From NCBI RefSeq assembly GCF_003313385.1, contig NZ_QMHN01000007.1, positions 26,673-90,672 on the forward strand: DNA of 64,000 bases, given 5' to 3'. A program made the translations under genes and the position numbers. The DNA comes from Pedobacter chitinilyticus (GTDB lineage: Bacteria > Bacteroidota > Bacteroidia > Sphingobacteriales > Sphingobacteriaceae). Below the pieces are notes generated by a model. The model worked only from the letters and a program-made list of their open reading frames with translations, ran no database searches and was not told the origin of the DNA. Below, piece after piece: positions 35,430 to 43,465 of the stretch. Each line of letters starts with the position of its first letter. Positions within the stretch are counted from its first letter, which is position 1.

Positions 35430-37304
35430 ATGAAAAGACCCCTACTTTTGGGCTTCCTTGTTCTCTTCACTTTTTTGGGATTTGCCCAAAATGGCCGACC
35501 TATTTTAATTGATAGTTCAAGTGCTTATGATATTAGGAACCATGGCTATTTTTATGAAGACAAGGGTTTAAAAGCGACGATAGATAGCTTGGTACAGCTA
35601 AAAGAGAAGGGGAAACTTACCGAACTTACTCCCTATCGAACTTTTAACAAGGGCTTTAGCCAAAGTTATTGGTGGATTGTTTTTGATGTGCAGAATACCT
35701 TAAATGAACCTGTAAACTTATTTTTTAACGAGCGCAGCAATAGTGTTAACAGGTTGCAATTGTTTAAGGTAGATAGTACTGGCAAGATCACGCCTATGGC
35801 ACTTACTGGCGATCATTTCAAATTTCATAGCCGACCTGTAAATTATCATAACTATTTATATCCTATTAAATTAAAGGCCCACGAAAAAGCTTCTTATTTT
35901 TTATGGGCCGATAAAAGAGGCCAAAACATGACCATGCCGCTTGGGTTGGCTAAAGATGTAGACTTGGTTCATGGAGAAATTCCTTTTTATACCATGTTCG
36001 GCATTTTTGTAGGCATTTATCTATTTGCCATTATTTTCAATCTTTTTCTATTCGTCTCGCTACGCGATGTGATACATATTTACTATGCATTGTATGTGAT
36101 TTGCGTGCTTCTTTTTAATTTGGAAGATGAGGGCTTGGGTTTTCAATGGATTTATCCCAATGTACCTTACCTGCAAGATTATTTGCGTAGCATTATTGCC
36201 TTCATCAGTTCGGCACTACTGGTACAAATCATGTTGCTTTTCATTAACCAAAACAGCAGTAATAGCAGGTTTTATCATTTGATTAATGGCTACAAATACT
36301 TTTGTTATGCCCTCACACTACTGCCTTTATATTTATTATTCGTTAACAGTAACATGGTACTGGAGAAAGTCAATTTCTTCGCTTCAAATTTGTTAGCTCT
36401 TTTAACGGTCATCATTTTAATTTTAAACACTACAGAGCGTATTCTTAAGGGCTACAAATTGGCCTGGTATTACCTCATTACCATGCTGATATTGCTTTTG
36501 GGTATTTTAAACTACGTATTTAACAGTTTGGGCATTACTAGCTTTTATATATTTAATACCACAGGTTTAGTGGTTGGTTTAACGGTGGAAATCATCTTCC
36601 TTTCGTTTGCCCTTACGCAGCGCTACAATTTTTTAAAGAAGGAGACCAAAATACTACAGCAGCAGAAAACAAAATTGGAAATTGCCTTAGTTGATGATGT
36701 TTTTGAAGCACAGGAAAATGAGAGAAGGAGATTGGCTCAGGATTTACACGATGATTTGGGAGGAACCTTATCTGCCATTAAACTCAATGTAACGGCTTTC
36801 AAATCCAACATTGTGCAACTGCCTGCCGAAAATCATGCTTTTTATCAGCAAACCATTAATATGATAGAAAGCGCCTGTGAGAACTTGAGGGAAATTTCCC
36901 ATAATTTAATGCCTAAAAACTTGGAGAAAAATGGTTTGATCAATACGCTTACTGAACAGCTTGCAGAGTTGAACCAAACAGGTGATATTACCTTTGAGTT
37001 TGTGCATGACATTGAGCAAGCTATTTCACCCGACATTGAATTGACCATTTACCGCATTGCAAAAGAACTCATCAACAATGTGATTAAGCATGCGGTAGCC
37101 ACTAAAGCATCCTTACAAATTATTTCTTCGGAGGAGCAGATTGTGATGATGTGTGAAGATAATGGCCTTGGCTTTAATACTAATACAAGCAATGACGGTA
37201 TTGGACTTGCCAACATTAAATTGAGGGTAAACCATTTAAAAGGGGTATTTAGTTTGGAAAGCAATGAAATGGGAACCAGTATCAGCATATTTATTCCTCG
37301 CTAG
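35430..37304 (+). CDS. 7TMR-DISM sensor histidine kinase (NarX/DegS type)
   Basis: It has 624 residues with a signal peptide of about 19 (FLGFAQ). Residues about 25-185 are an extracellular 7TMR-DISMED2-like beta domain (YFYEDKGLKATIDSLVQL, SQSYWWIVFDVQN). Seven transmembrane helices follow (about 190-400), then a HisKA_3 dimerisation domain with the phospho-acceptor His in ENERRRLAQDLHDDLGGTLSAIKLN, and an HATPase domain (ELINNVIKHAV, CEDNGLGFN, GIGLANIKLRV). The response regulator begins one base after the stop. 7TMR-DISM kinases are thought to sense sugars or surface ligands; the ligand here is unknown. Confidence 0.94.
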   Translation: MKRPLLLGFLVLFTFLGFAQNGRPILIDSSSAYDIRNHGYFYEDKGLKATIDSLVQLKEKGKLTELTPYRTFNKGFSQSYWWIVFDVQNTLNEPVNLFFNERSNSVNRLQLFKVDSTGKITPMALTGDHFKFHSRPVNYHNYLYPIKLKAHEKASYFLWADKRGQNMTMPLGLAKDVDLVHGEIPFYTMFGIFVGIYLFAIIFNLFLFVSLRDVIHIYYALYVICVLLFNLEDEGLGFQWIYPNVPYLQDYLRSIIAFISSALLVQIMLLFINQNSSNSRFYHLINGYKYFCYALTLLPLYLLFVNSNMVLEKVNFFASNLLALLTVIILILNTTERILKGYKLAWYYLITMLILLLGILNYVFNSLGITSFYIFNTTGLVVGLTVEIIFLSFALTQRYNFLKKETKILQQQKTKLEIALVDDVFEAQENERRRLAQDLHDDLGGTLSAIKLNVTAFKSNIVQLPAENHAFYQQTINMIESACENLREISHNLMPKNLEKNGLINTLTEQLAELNQTGDITFEFVHDIEQAISPDIELTIYRIAKELINNVIKHAVATKASLQIISSEEQIVMMCEDNGLGFNTNTSNDGIGLANIKLRVNHLKGVFSLESNEMGTSISIFIPR

Positions 37305-37305
37305 A

Positions 37306-37956
37306 ATGACTACTCAACCCAACATACTGAAAATTGTAGTGGCTGATGACCATTTGTTATTTATGGAGGGTTTGTGCAGTTTACTAGCCACCCAATCTGA
37401 TTTTGAAGTGATTGCGAAAGCAGCAAATGGAAAAACTGTGCTGCATTTGATTAACCATAACCTGCCAGATGTATTGATTTTAGACCTTAACATGCCTATT
37501 GTGGATGGCGAAATGGTTGCCAAAAAAGTAATAGAGCGTTATCAGTCGATTAAGATACTCGTCTTATCGATGTACAATACGGCGGCTATGGACAAAAAAT
37601 TAAAAGAGATTGGAGTACACGGCTGTTTACCCAAAGACACTTGTACCGACCTATTGTTTAAAGTAATTAGGGATGTGGCCAATGGAAAGACTTATTTTGC
37701 CTCAACAAAACCTGTTCAAGAAACGAGCAACAACTTTAACGCGACGGATATTTTTTTAAAGAAGCATAAACTGACTTATAGGGAGTTGGAAATTTTAAAA
37801 CTGATCGCACAAAATTATACTTCACAGGAAATAGCCAAGAAACTTTTTATTAGCATGTTCACGGTTGACACCCACCGAAAAAATATGATCTATAAACTTA
37901 AGGTTGATAAAAAAAATGGATTACTACAGTTTGCTTTGGAGAATAAGTTGTTTTAG
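37306..37956 (+). CDS. Response regulator, NarL/LuxR family
   Basis: I choose ATG 37306 (216 residues, MTTQPNILKIVVADDHLLFMEG) over an in-frame ATG at 37264, because it starts one base after the kinase stop and fits the receiver fold. The receiver has DD in VVADDH, the phosphorylated Asp in VLILDLNMPIVDG, then Ser/Thr and Lys (VLSMYN, LPKDT). The C-terminal HTH is LTYRELEILKLIAQNYTSQEIAKKLFISMFTVDTHRKNM. It is the partner of the preceding kinase and a candidate binder of the 7-2-7 palindromes at 30589 and 35354. Confidence 0.94.
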   Translation: MTTQPNILKIVVADDHLLFMEGLCSLLATQSDFEVIAKAANGKTVLHLINHNLPDVLILDLNMPIVDGEMVAKKVIERYQSIKILVLSMYNTAAMDKKLKEIGVHGCLPKDTCTDLLFKVIRDVANGKTYFASTKPVQETSNNFNATDIFLKKHKLTYRELEILKLIAQNYTSQEIAKKLFISMFTVDTHRKNMIYKLKVDKKNGLLQFALENKLF

Positions 37957-38086
37957 CGGTTGTATAGATGTTTCGACAAGTTCAGCATAACAACTGAAAC
38001 TGCATTTAAGTAACTTATTAACCTAAGTTCTATTCATAACTCAATGGTGATTAATCTTTAAAACTGATGCTGACCTGGAGCGAAGC

Positions 38087-38120
38087 GGAAAGCTACGCAG
38101 TAAATTTATTTCAGGGTCAG
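38087..38120. repeat. 34-bp dispersed repeat, second copy
   Basis: It is identical to 21854-21887 (GGAAAGCTACGCAG to GGGTCAG). Here it is flanked by GCTGACC on the left and GGTCAGCC on the right, giving a palindromic context. It lies in the 225-base gap between the response regulator and mtgA. Confidence 0.65.
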
Positions 38121-38181
38121 CCAGGCATCAAAGTAGTTGAATAATCATAAATTAAGCTATATAATAATTGAACTCAGGTTA

Positions 38182-38907
38182 TTAAAAATCCAAAGGTCCT
38201 AACCTGCGCATGTTTCTCATGATGAGGTATTGCCTGTGTTTAATGTATCGGGTAGCCTTATTGGGGTTCCAACGTAATGGGTTTGGAAAGCATGCGGCTA
38301 ACAACGCTGCCTCGGAACGGCTCATTTTTTTGCAGGAATGGCCGTAGTATTTTTGGGAAGCGGCTTCGGCCCCATAAATGCCATCGCCCATTTCAATCAC
38401 ATTTAAATACACCTCTAAAATTCTTTCCTTGCTCCACAGTACTTCTATCAACAAAGTAAAATAGGCCTCAAAAACTTTTCTAACGTAAGACCTGCCTGGC
38501 CATAAAAACACATTCTTGGCTGTTTGCTGTGAAATAGTACTTCCGCCTTTGATTTTTTTCTTGCCTTTTTTGAGATTACTTTCATAGGCTTTTTCGATGG
38601 CCTTTATGTCAAAACCCATGTGCTTTAAGAAAAGTTGGTCTTCGGCAGATACCGCGGCACGCTTCATGTTGTCTGAAATATCTTCAAACTTTACCCATTC
38701 ATTTTTGATTTTGGCTGGCTTTTCAGCGGCTTTACGCTCACAATTGCGCTGCACCATTAAAAAGGTAATGGGCGGATTGATAAATCGGTAAGCAATTACC
38801 CAAATTACGGAGAAGATGAAGAACCATAGCAGCACCTTGCCCGCTACTATAGCCATGCGCTTAAATAGGGACTTCTTTCCTTTTTGTTTTGTTGATTTAC
38901 GAGCCAT
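38182..38907 (-). CDS. mtgA: Monofunctional biosynthetic peptidoglycan transglycosylase
   Basis: It polymerises lipid II into glycan strands. It has 241 residues with one N-terminal transmembrane helix (about 22-42, VLLWFFIFSVIWVIAYRFI). The GT51 motifs are present: catalytic Glu in AAVSAEDQLFLKHMGFD, KGGSTISQQTAKNVFLWPGRS, KERILEVYLNVIEMGDGIYG and AALLAACFPNPLRWNP. There is no transpeptidase domain, as expected. It stands alone. Confidence 0.95.
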   Translation of the reverse strand: MARKSTKQKGKKSLFKRMAIVAGKVLLWFFIFSVIWVIAYRFINPPITFLMVQRNCERKAAEKPAKIKNEWVKFEDISDNMKRAAVSAEDQLFLKHMGFDIKAIEKAYESNLKKGKKKIKGGSTISQQTAKNVFLWPGRSYVRKVFEAYFTLLIEVLWSKERILEVYLNVIEMGDGIYGAEAASQKYYGHSCKKMSRSEAALLAACFPNPLRWNPNKATRYIKHRQYLIMRNMRRLGPLDF

Positions 38908-39571
38908 CGCTGTAAAGTTAGGATTTTTATGGGTATTAGTAATGGGTTATGGGTTGCGAGTTATGGGTTACGAGTTTATATGGGGCATTGATACTTTGCG
39001 TTCTTTGCTAATATTTGAAAAACCTTTGCGATTTAAATTGATTAACGCAAAGAACTAAAGAGTTAGGCAAAGAACACGAAGTTTTGTGCACTGATTTTTG
39101 TTGATTAAACCCGGTTGGAACGGCAGCCCCGAGGTACGAGGGCTACAGTGTAAAACGGGGCTATCGTTGCCCATAGCATACGGTACGAACATTTTCTAAA
39201 GGCATCATACATATTTCACTTTGTGGTCTTCGCGAATACTTAAAAAACCTTTGCGATGTAAATTGATTAACGCAAAGAACTAAAGAGTTACGCAAAGAAC
39301 ACGAAGTTTTGTGCACTGATTTTTGTTGATTAAACCCGGTTGGAACGGCAGCCCCGAGGTACGAGGGCTACAGTGTAAAACGGGGCTATCGTTGCCCATA
39401 GCATACGGTACGAACATTTTCTAAAGGCATCATACATATTTTACTTTGCGGTCTTTGCTAATACTTGAAAAACCTTTGCGATTTAAATTGATTAACGCAA
39501 AGTGACAAAGAGTTACGCAAAGAACGCGAAGAGTAATCGTAATTCTTGATTCCTAAATCGTAATTTTGTTT
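38908..39571. repeat. Intergenic repeat region with a 225-bp direct repeat
   Basis: No gene is visible. Two nearly identical 225-base units begin at 39021 and 39246, and a third partial unit begins at 39471 (each starting AACCTTTGCG). Each full unit includes a GC-rich inverted repeat, GGAACGGCAGCCCCG to CGGGGCTATCGTTGCC, at 39117-39171 and 39342-39396. It stands out from the AT-rich surroundings. Upstream of the units is a GGGTTATGGGTT low-complexity word near 38944-38970. Confidence 0.75.
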
Positions 39572-40231
39572 ATGCTAAAAAAAGAACGTTACCAGCATTT
39601 TGTGGAACATTTTTCGACCAAGCAGCCGCATGCCGAAACTGAACTACATTACAATAATCCCTACCAATTATTGGTGGCTGTAATTCTATCGGCCCAGTGT
39701 ACGGATAAGCGGATCAACCAGGTAACTCCTGCGCTTTTCCAACGCTTCCCCAATGCTAAGGCACTTGCCGAAACTACGCCTGACATTGTGTTTGATTATA
39801 TTAGAAGTGTAAGCTATCCTAACAATAAGGCCAAACATTTGGTGGGCATGGCCAATATGTTAATCAACGATTTTAACAATGAAGTGCCTTCGGATGTTAA
39901 CCAATTGCAAAAAATGCCTGGAGTAGGTCGTAAAACGGCTAACGTGATTGCTTCTGTGGTTTATGATGCTCCTGCGATGGCGGTAGATACCCACGTATTT
40001 AGGGTGGCCAACCGTTTAGGACTTACGAAGGGGAAAACGCCTTTGGCTGTGGAGAAGGATTTAGTTAAAAATTTGCCCGAACATACCATTGCCGTGGCGC
40101 ACCATTGGCTAATTTTGCATGGCCGATATGTTTGTGTAGCTCGTAATCCCAAGTGTGATGTTTGCGAACTTACTTATTTTTGCCAGTATTACGAGAAGCT
40201 ACAAAAAGCTAAAAAAGTGAGCAAAAATTAA
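39572..40231 (+). CDS. nth: Endonuclease III
   Basis: It is a DNA glycosylase/AP lyase for oxidised pyrimidines in base-excision repair. I take ATG 39572 (219 residues, MLKKERYQHF); a TTG two codons upstream is less likely. The helix-hairpin-helix LQKMPGVGRKTANVIASV with the catalytic Lys and the Asp in AMAVDTHVFRVANRLGL are present. The C-terminal 4Fe-4S loop has the exact C-x6-C-x2-C-x5-C spacing (CVARNPKCDVCELTYFCQ). RecA follows in the same direction after 133 bases. Confidence 0.96.
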   Translation: MLKKERYQHFVEHFSTKQPHAETELHYNNPYQLLVAVILSAQCTDKRINQVTPALFQRFPNAKALAETTPDIVFDYIRSVSYPNNKAKHLVGMANMLINDFNNEVPSDVNQLQKMPGVGRKTANVIASVVYDAPAMAVDTHVFRVANRLGLTKGKTPLAVEKDLVKNLPEHTIAVAHHWLILHGRYVCVARNPKCDVCELTYFCQYYEKLQKAKKVSKN

Positions 40232-40364
40232 CCTACAAAAAAATATTTATAAATTTATTTGCATTTAATTAAAACATTTCGATATGTTTGCTAAAATTAT
40301 TAGTTAAACTTTAATTTAAGTATTTGCCGAAACGTATTATATTTATTCCCTGAATTGTAAAGAC

Positions 40365-41378
40365 ATGAATCCAAACACAGACAAATTAAAAGCATTACAG
40401 CTTACTTTAGATAAACTTGAAAAATCATACGGTAAAGGTTCGATCATGAAACTTGGCGACCAAGCGGTAGAAAGCATGGAAGCGATTTCGACGGGCTCTA
40501 TCAGTTTAGATATTGCTTTAGGTGTAGGAGGTGTTCCTAAAGGTCGTATTATTGAAATATATGGTCCTGAATCATCTGGTAAAACAACTTTAGCCACCCA
40601 TATTATTGCCGAAGCTCAGAAAAAAGGTGGCATTGCCGCCATTATTGATGCGGAGCATGCCTTTGATAAGTTTTATGCTAAAAAATTAGGGGTAGATACT
40701 GATAACTTATTGATTTCGCAGCCAGACAATGGTGAGCAAGCTTTGGAAATTGCGGATAACTTGATTCGCTCTGGCGCTATTGATGTCATTGTAATTGACT
40801 CGGTTGCAGCATTGGTTCCTAAGGCCGAGATTGAAGGTGAAATGGGTGACAGCAGAATGGGCTTACAAGCTCGTTTGATGAGCCAGGCCTTACGTAAATT
40901 GACTGGAACTATTTCAAAAACTGGCTGCTGCTGTATCTTCATTAACCAGTTACGTGAAAAAATTGGGGTGATGTTTGGTAATCCTGAAACGACTACCGGT
41001 GGTAATGCATTGAAATTTTATGCTTCTGTACGTTTGGATATTCGTAGAACTTCTCAAATTAAAGATTCTGATGAGGTTTCTGGTAACCGCGTAAAAGTAA
41101 AAATCGTTAAAAATAAAGTTGCTCCTCCTTTCCGTTTGGCCGAATTTGATATCATGTTTGGCGAAGGTATTTCTAAAACTGGTGAAATTATTGACCTTGG
41201 TGTAGATTTCGGCATTGTGAAAAAAGCGGGTTCTTGGTTCTCTTATGGTGATACCAAATTAGGACAAGGTAGAGATGCAGTTAAGCAGTTGTTGTTGGAC
41301 AACCCTGAATTGGCTGACGAAATAGAAGCTCGTATTAGAGAAGAGGTAACTGGAGAACAGTTGGAAGATAACGGTTAG
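40365..41378 (+). CDS. recA: Recombinase RecA
   Basis: It is the strand-exchange protein of homologous recombination and SOS. It has 337 residues, normal length. Walker A GPESSGKTT (about 66-74), MAW-like segment EQALEIADNLIRSGAIDVIVIDSVAALVPKAEIEGEMGD, and loop 2 region INQLREKIGVMFGNPETTTGGNALKFYASVRLDIRR are all clear. A rho-independent hairpin lies at 41401-41432 after the stop. The upstream region has TATTTGCC and TATATTTA words but no confident promoter. Confidence 0.98.
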   Translation: MNPNTDKLKALQLTLDKLEKSYGKGSIMKLGDQAVESMEAISTGSISLDIALGVGGVPKGRIIEIYGPESSGKTTLATHIIAEAQKKGGIAAIIDAEHAFDKFYAKKLGVDTDNLLISQPDNGEQALEIADNLIRSGAIDVIVIDSVAALVPKAEIEGEMGDSRMGLQARLMSQALRKLTGTISKTGCCCIFINQLREKIGVMFGNPETTTGGNALKFYASVRLDIRRTSQIKDSDEVSGNRVKVKIVKNKVAPPFRLAEFDIMFGEGISKTGEIIDLGVDFGIVKKAGSWFSYGDTKLGQGRDAVKQLLLDNPELADEIEARIREEVTGEQLEDNG

Positions 41379-41400
41379 TCGCTATTTTAAAAGTATAATA

Positions 41401-41432
41401 AAAGGTCATCATTAAATTGATGGCCTTTTTTA
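41401..41432 (+). terminator. Terminator after recA
   Basis: AAAGGTCATCA and TGATGGCCTTT form a stem with one mismatch, followed by a run of Ts. A GAGATTGCTTCGTCGT ... AATGACG dispersed repeat follows at 41464-41496 (same family as 63608). Confidence 0.75.
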
Positions 41433-41544
41433 TTGAAGTAAGTTTATTGGATGGCTCTTTTTTGAGATTGCTTCGTCGTTCCTCCTCACAATGACGAAGC
41501 AATGGACAATACTACAAGCTTTACAAAAAGCTGTAAAGCTTTAG

Positions 41545-42192
41545 CTAATCGTTATCAATAAAACTCAAATTAGCATTTACATACTGAGATTTTTGAATTT
41601 GAGCTTTCATTTTCTTGAAGGTTTCTGTTGGCCCGCTAGTGGCAAAAAGATTCACCAACCAAACGGGAATAGTTCCACCAGGATCTACTTCTAAGGTGTA
41701 TTCTATTTGTATAGCATTATTTTTTGTGGGTGTTAAAATCCACTTGCCATTGGAATGATTTACCCTCACGATGTTTTTCTTTACAGGTAAATAGTTTGCT
41801 TCTGTAGGGCCATTAATGGTCACCACCTTTGTTCGAGGGTCTTGACTCACGATCAGGTGAGCGATAAAGTCTCTGTTACTTAATGGCCAAGGAATATCAA
41901 CTTCTGAGTAGTAATATAATTCTGAAGGAGAAACTTTTTTAATCAAAGTGCTTGATTTGGTACCGTAAACCCAATCTTCGCCCGCATCAACATCCATAAT
42001 TAAGGCCACCATTTGCGAAAGCTTTGCTGGCAAACTGCATTTAACTTTTATGCCTTTTAAACCAGAAGAAGAAACTGTTTTGGTATAGATATTTATACCG
42101 TCGTTCGTTCTTTTTAAAGTCCAATCGGCTTGAGCATTTACCGAATAGTGAAAAAACAGTAGCAAGAAAGGAAATAGCCATATTTTATACAT
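41545..42192 (-). CDS. START-domain protein, exported
   Basis: It has 215 residues with a signal peptide of about 20 (HYSVNAQ). The START fold follows: WTLKRTNDGINIYTKTV, VKCSLPAKLSQMVALIMDVDAGEDWVYG, ELYYYSEVDIPWPLSNRDFIAHLIV, and IVRVNHSNGKWILTP. START domains bind lipids or hydrophobic ligands; the ligand here is unknown. It is the last of three leftward genes after tsaD and the small membrane protein. Confidence 0.88.
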   Translation of the reverse strand: MYKIWLFPFLLLFFHYSVNAQADWTLKRTNDGINIYTKTVSSSGLKGIKVKCSLPAKLSQMVALIMDVDAGEDWVYGTKSSTLIKKVSPSELYYYSEVDIPWPLSNRDFIAHLIVSQDPRTKVVTINGPTEANYLPVKKNIVRVNHSNGKWILTPTKNNAIQIEYTLEVDPGGTIPVWLVNLFATSGPTETFKKMKAQIQKSQYVNANLSFIDND

Positions 42193-42209
42193 TTCCGTTT
42201 CCTGTTGGT

Positions 42210-42428
42210 TTATTTAAAACTCGAAGGTTTAGGGGCTGCTTGTAAGCCTTTTTCTTTTACGAAAGAAGAATCTAACCTCACAATGGTATACGCAGCAATC
42301 ATTGCTCCTACTAACAACAACGCCAAACCCAAATAATTTTTCTTTTTGTCTTGCTTAATGGTCCAAATTAAAAAGATAATAAGGGGGATGGCCAATAATC
42401 CAAAAAAGATAAAACTTCCTGTCTGCAT
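42210..42428 (-). CDS. Small two-helix membrane protein
   Basis: It has 72 residues: two transmembrane helices (FIFFGLLAIPLIIFLIWTI and LGLALLLVGAMIAAYTIVRL) with the charged loop KQDKKKN between them. It lies between tsaD (11 bases) and the START gene (17 bases), so all three are probably one operon. Function unknown. Confidence 0.72.
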   Translation of the reverse strand: MQTGSFIFFGLLAIPLIIFLIWTIKQDKKKNYLGLALLLVGAMIAAYTIVRLDSSFVKEKGLQAAPKPSSFK

Positions 42429-42439
42429 AATTTATATCA

Positions 42440-43441
42440 TTAAAAATTCATTCTGGCCATCGGTGCTACTTCCTGACCCACAAAATCATTCTGTAAAAAC
42501 TTATGATAACCTGCAATGGCAATCATTGCGGCATTATCTGTACAATATTCAAATTTGGGAATAAACACTTCCCATCCTAAACTATCTTGCAAGCTCATTA
42601 GGGTATCTCTTAAACCAGAGTTTGCCGAAACACCACCTGCAATGGCAATTTGAGTACAATGATACTGTTTAGCTGCCTTTTTGAGTTTATTCAATAGAAT
42701 ATTGACAATACTGTGTTGTACAGATGCGCAAATATCGGCTAGGTTTTCCTCTACAAAATTAGGATTTACCTTTTGGCTATCTCTAATAAAATAAAGAATA
42801 GCGGTTTTAAAGCCGCTGAAACTATAGTTCAAATCCTTTATTTGTGGCTCAGGGAATTGATAGGCCTTAGGATTACCTTGCTTGGCATACTTATCAATCA
42901 ATGGCCCGCCTGGATAAGGTAAATTTAAAATCTTAGCTGTTTTATCAAAGGCTTCCCCTGCTGCGTCATCTAAGGTCTCCCCTACTATTTCCATGTCAAA
43001 ATAATCTTTCACCAGCACAATTTGTGTGTGACCACCCGAGACAGTTAAACACAGAAACGGGAATTTTGGCATCGGTTCATCTATAAAGTGCGCCAAAATA
43101 TGGGCCTGCATATGGTTTACCGAAATTAATGGAAGATCAAGTGCCAAAGCAAAAGATTTAGCAAACGAAACGCCTACTAATAAGGACCCTAACAGCCCTG
43201 GCCCTTGCGTAAAAGCTACACCATCAAGTTGTTTCTTCTGTATTTTGGCAATGGCCAAAGCTTGCTGTACGGCAGGTACAATATTCTGTTGATGCACCCT
43301 AGAGGCCAACTCAGGAATTACCCCTCCATAATTTTCATGAATTGTTTGGTTTGCAATAACATTGGCAGTAATTTTGCCGTTATCACAAATGGCAACCGAA
43401 GTTTCGTCGCAGGATGATTCTATAGCTAGGATGACAGGCAC
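42440..43441 (-). CDS. tsaD: tRNA N6-threonylcarbamoyladenosine transferase subunit TsaD
   Basis: It transfers the threonylcarbamoyl group to A37 of ANN-decoding tRNAs. It has 333 residues. The start codon is GTG at 43441, since no ATG fits the conserved N-terminus MPVILAIESSCDETSVAI. The ASKHA/Kae1 metal site SVNHMQAHILAHF is visible, as are FPFLCLTVSGGHTQIVLV and IAGGVSANSGLR. It leads the small operon with the membrane protein and the START gene, and it is divergent from tamB with only about 25 bases between. Confidence 0.96.
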   Translation of the reverse strand: MPVILAIESSCDETSVAICDNGKITANVIANQTIHENYGGVIPELASRVHQQNIVPAVQQALAIAKIQKKQLDGVAFTQGPGLLGSLLVGVSFAKSFALALDLPLISVNHMQAHILAHFIDEPMPKFPFLCLTVSGGHTQIVLVKDYFDMEIVGETLDDAAGEAFDKTAKILNLPYPGGPLIDKYAKQGNPKAYQFPEPQIKDLNYSFSGFKTAILYFIRDSQKVNPNFVEENLADICASVQHSIVNILLNKLKKAAKQYHCTQIAIAGGVSANSGLRDTLMSLQDSLGWEVFIPKFEYCTDNAAMIAIAGYHKFLQNDFVGQEVAPMARMNF

Positions 43442-43465
43442 TGATAAGATATTTTAAGCTGCAAA

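Noticed and set aside
39021..39530. CRISPR or mobile element with transposase
   Set aside because: There are only two full copies, 225 bases long, with no ORF inside and no terminal inverted repeats at the ends.
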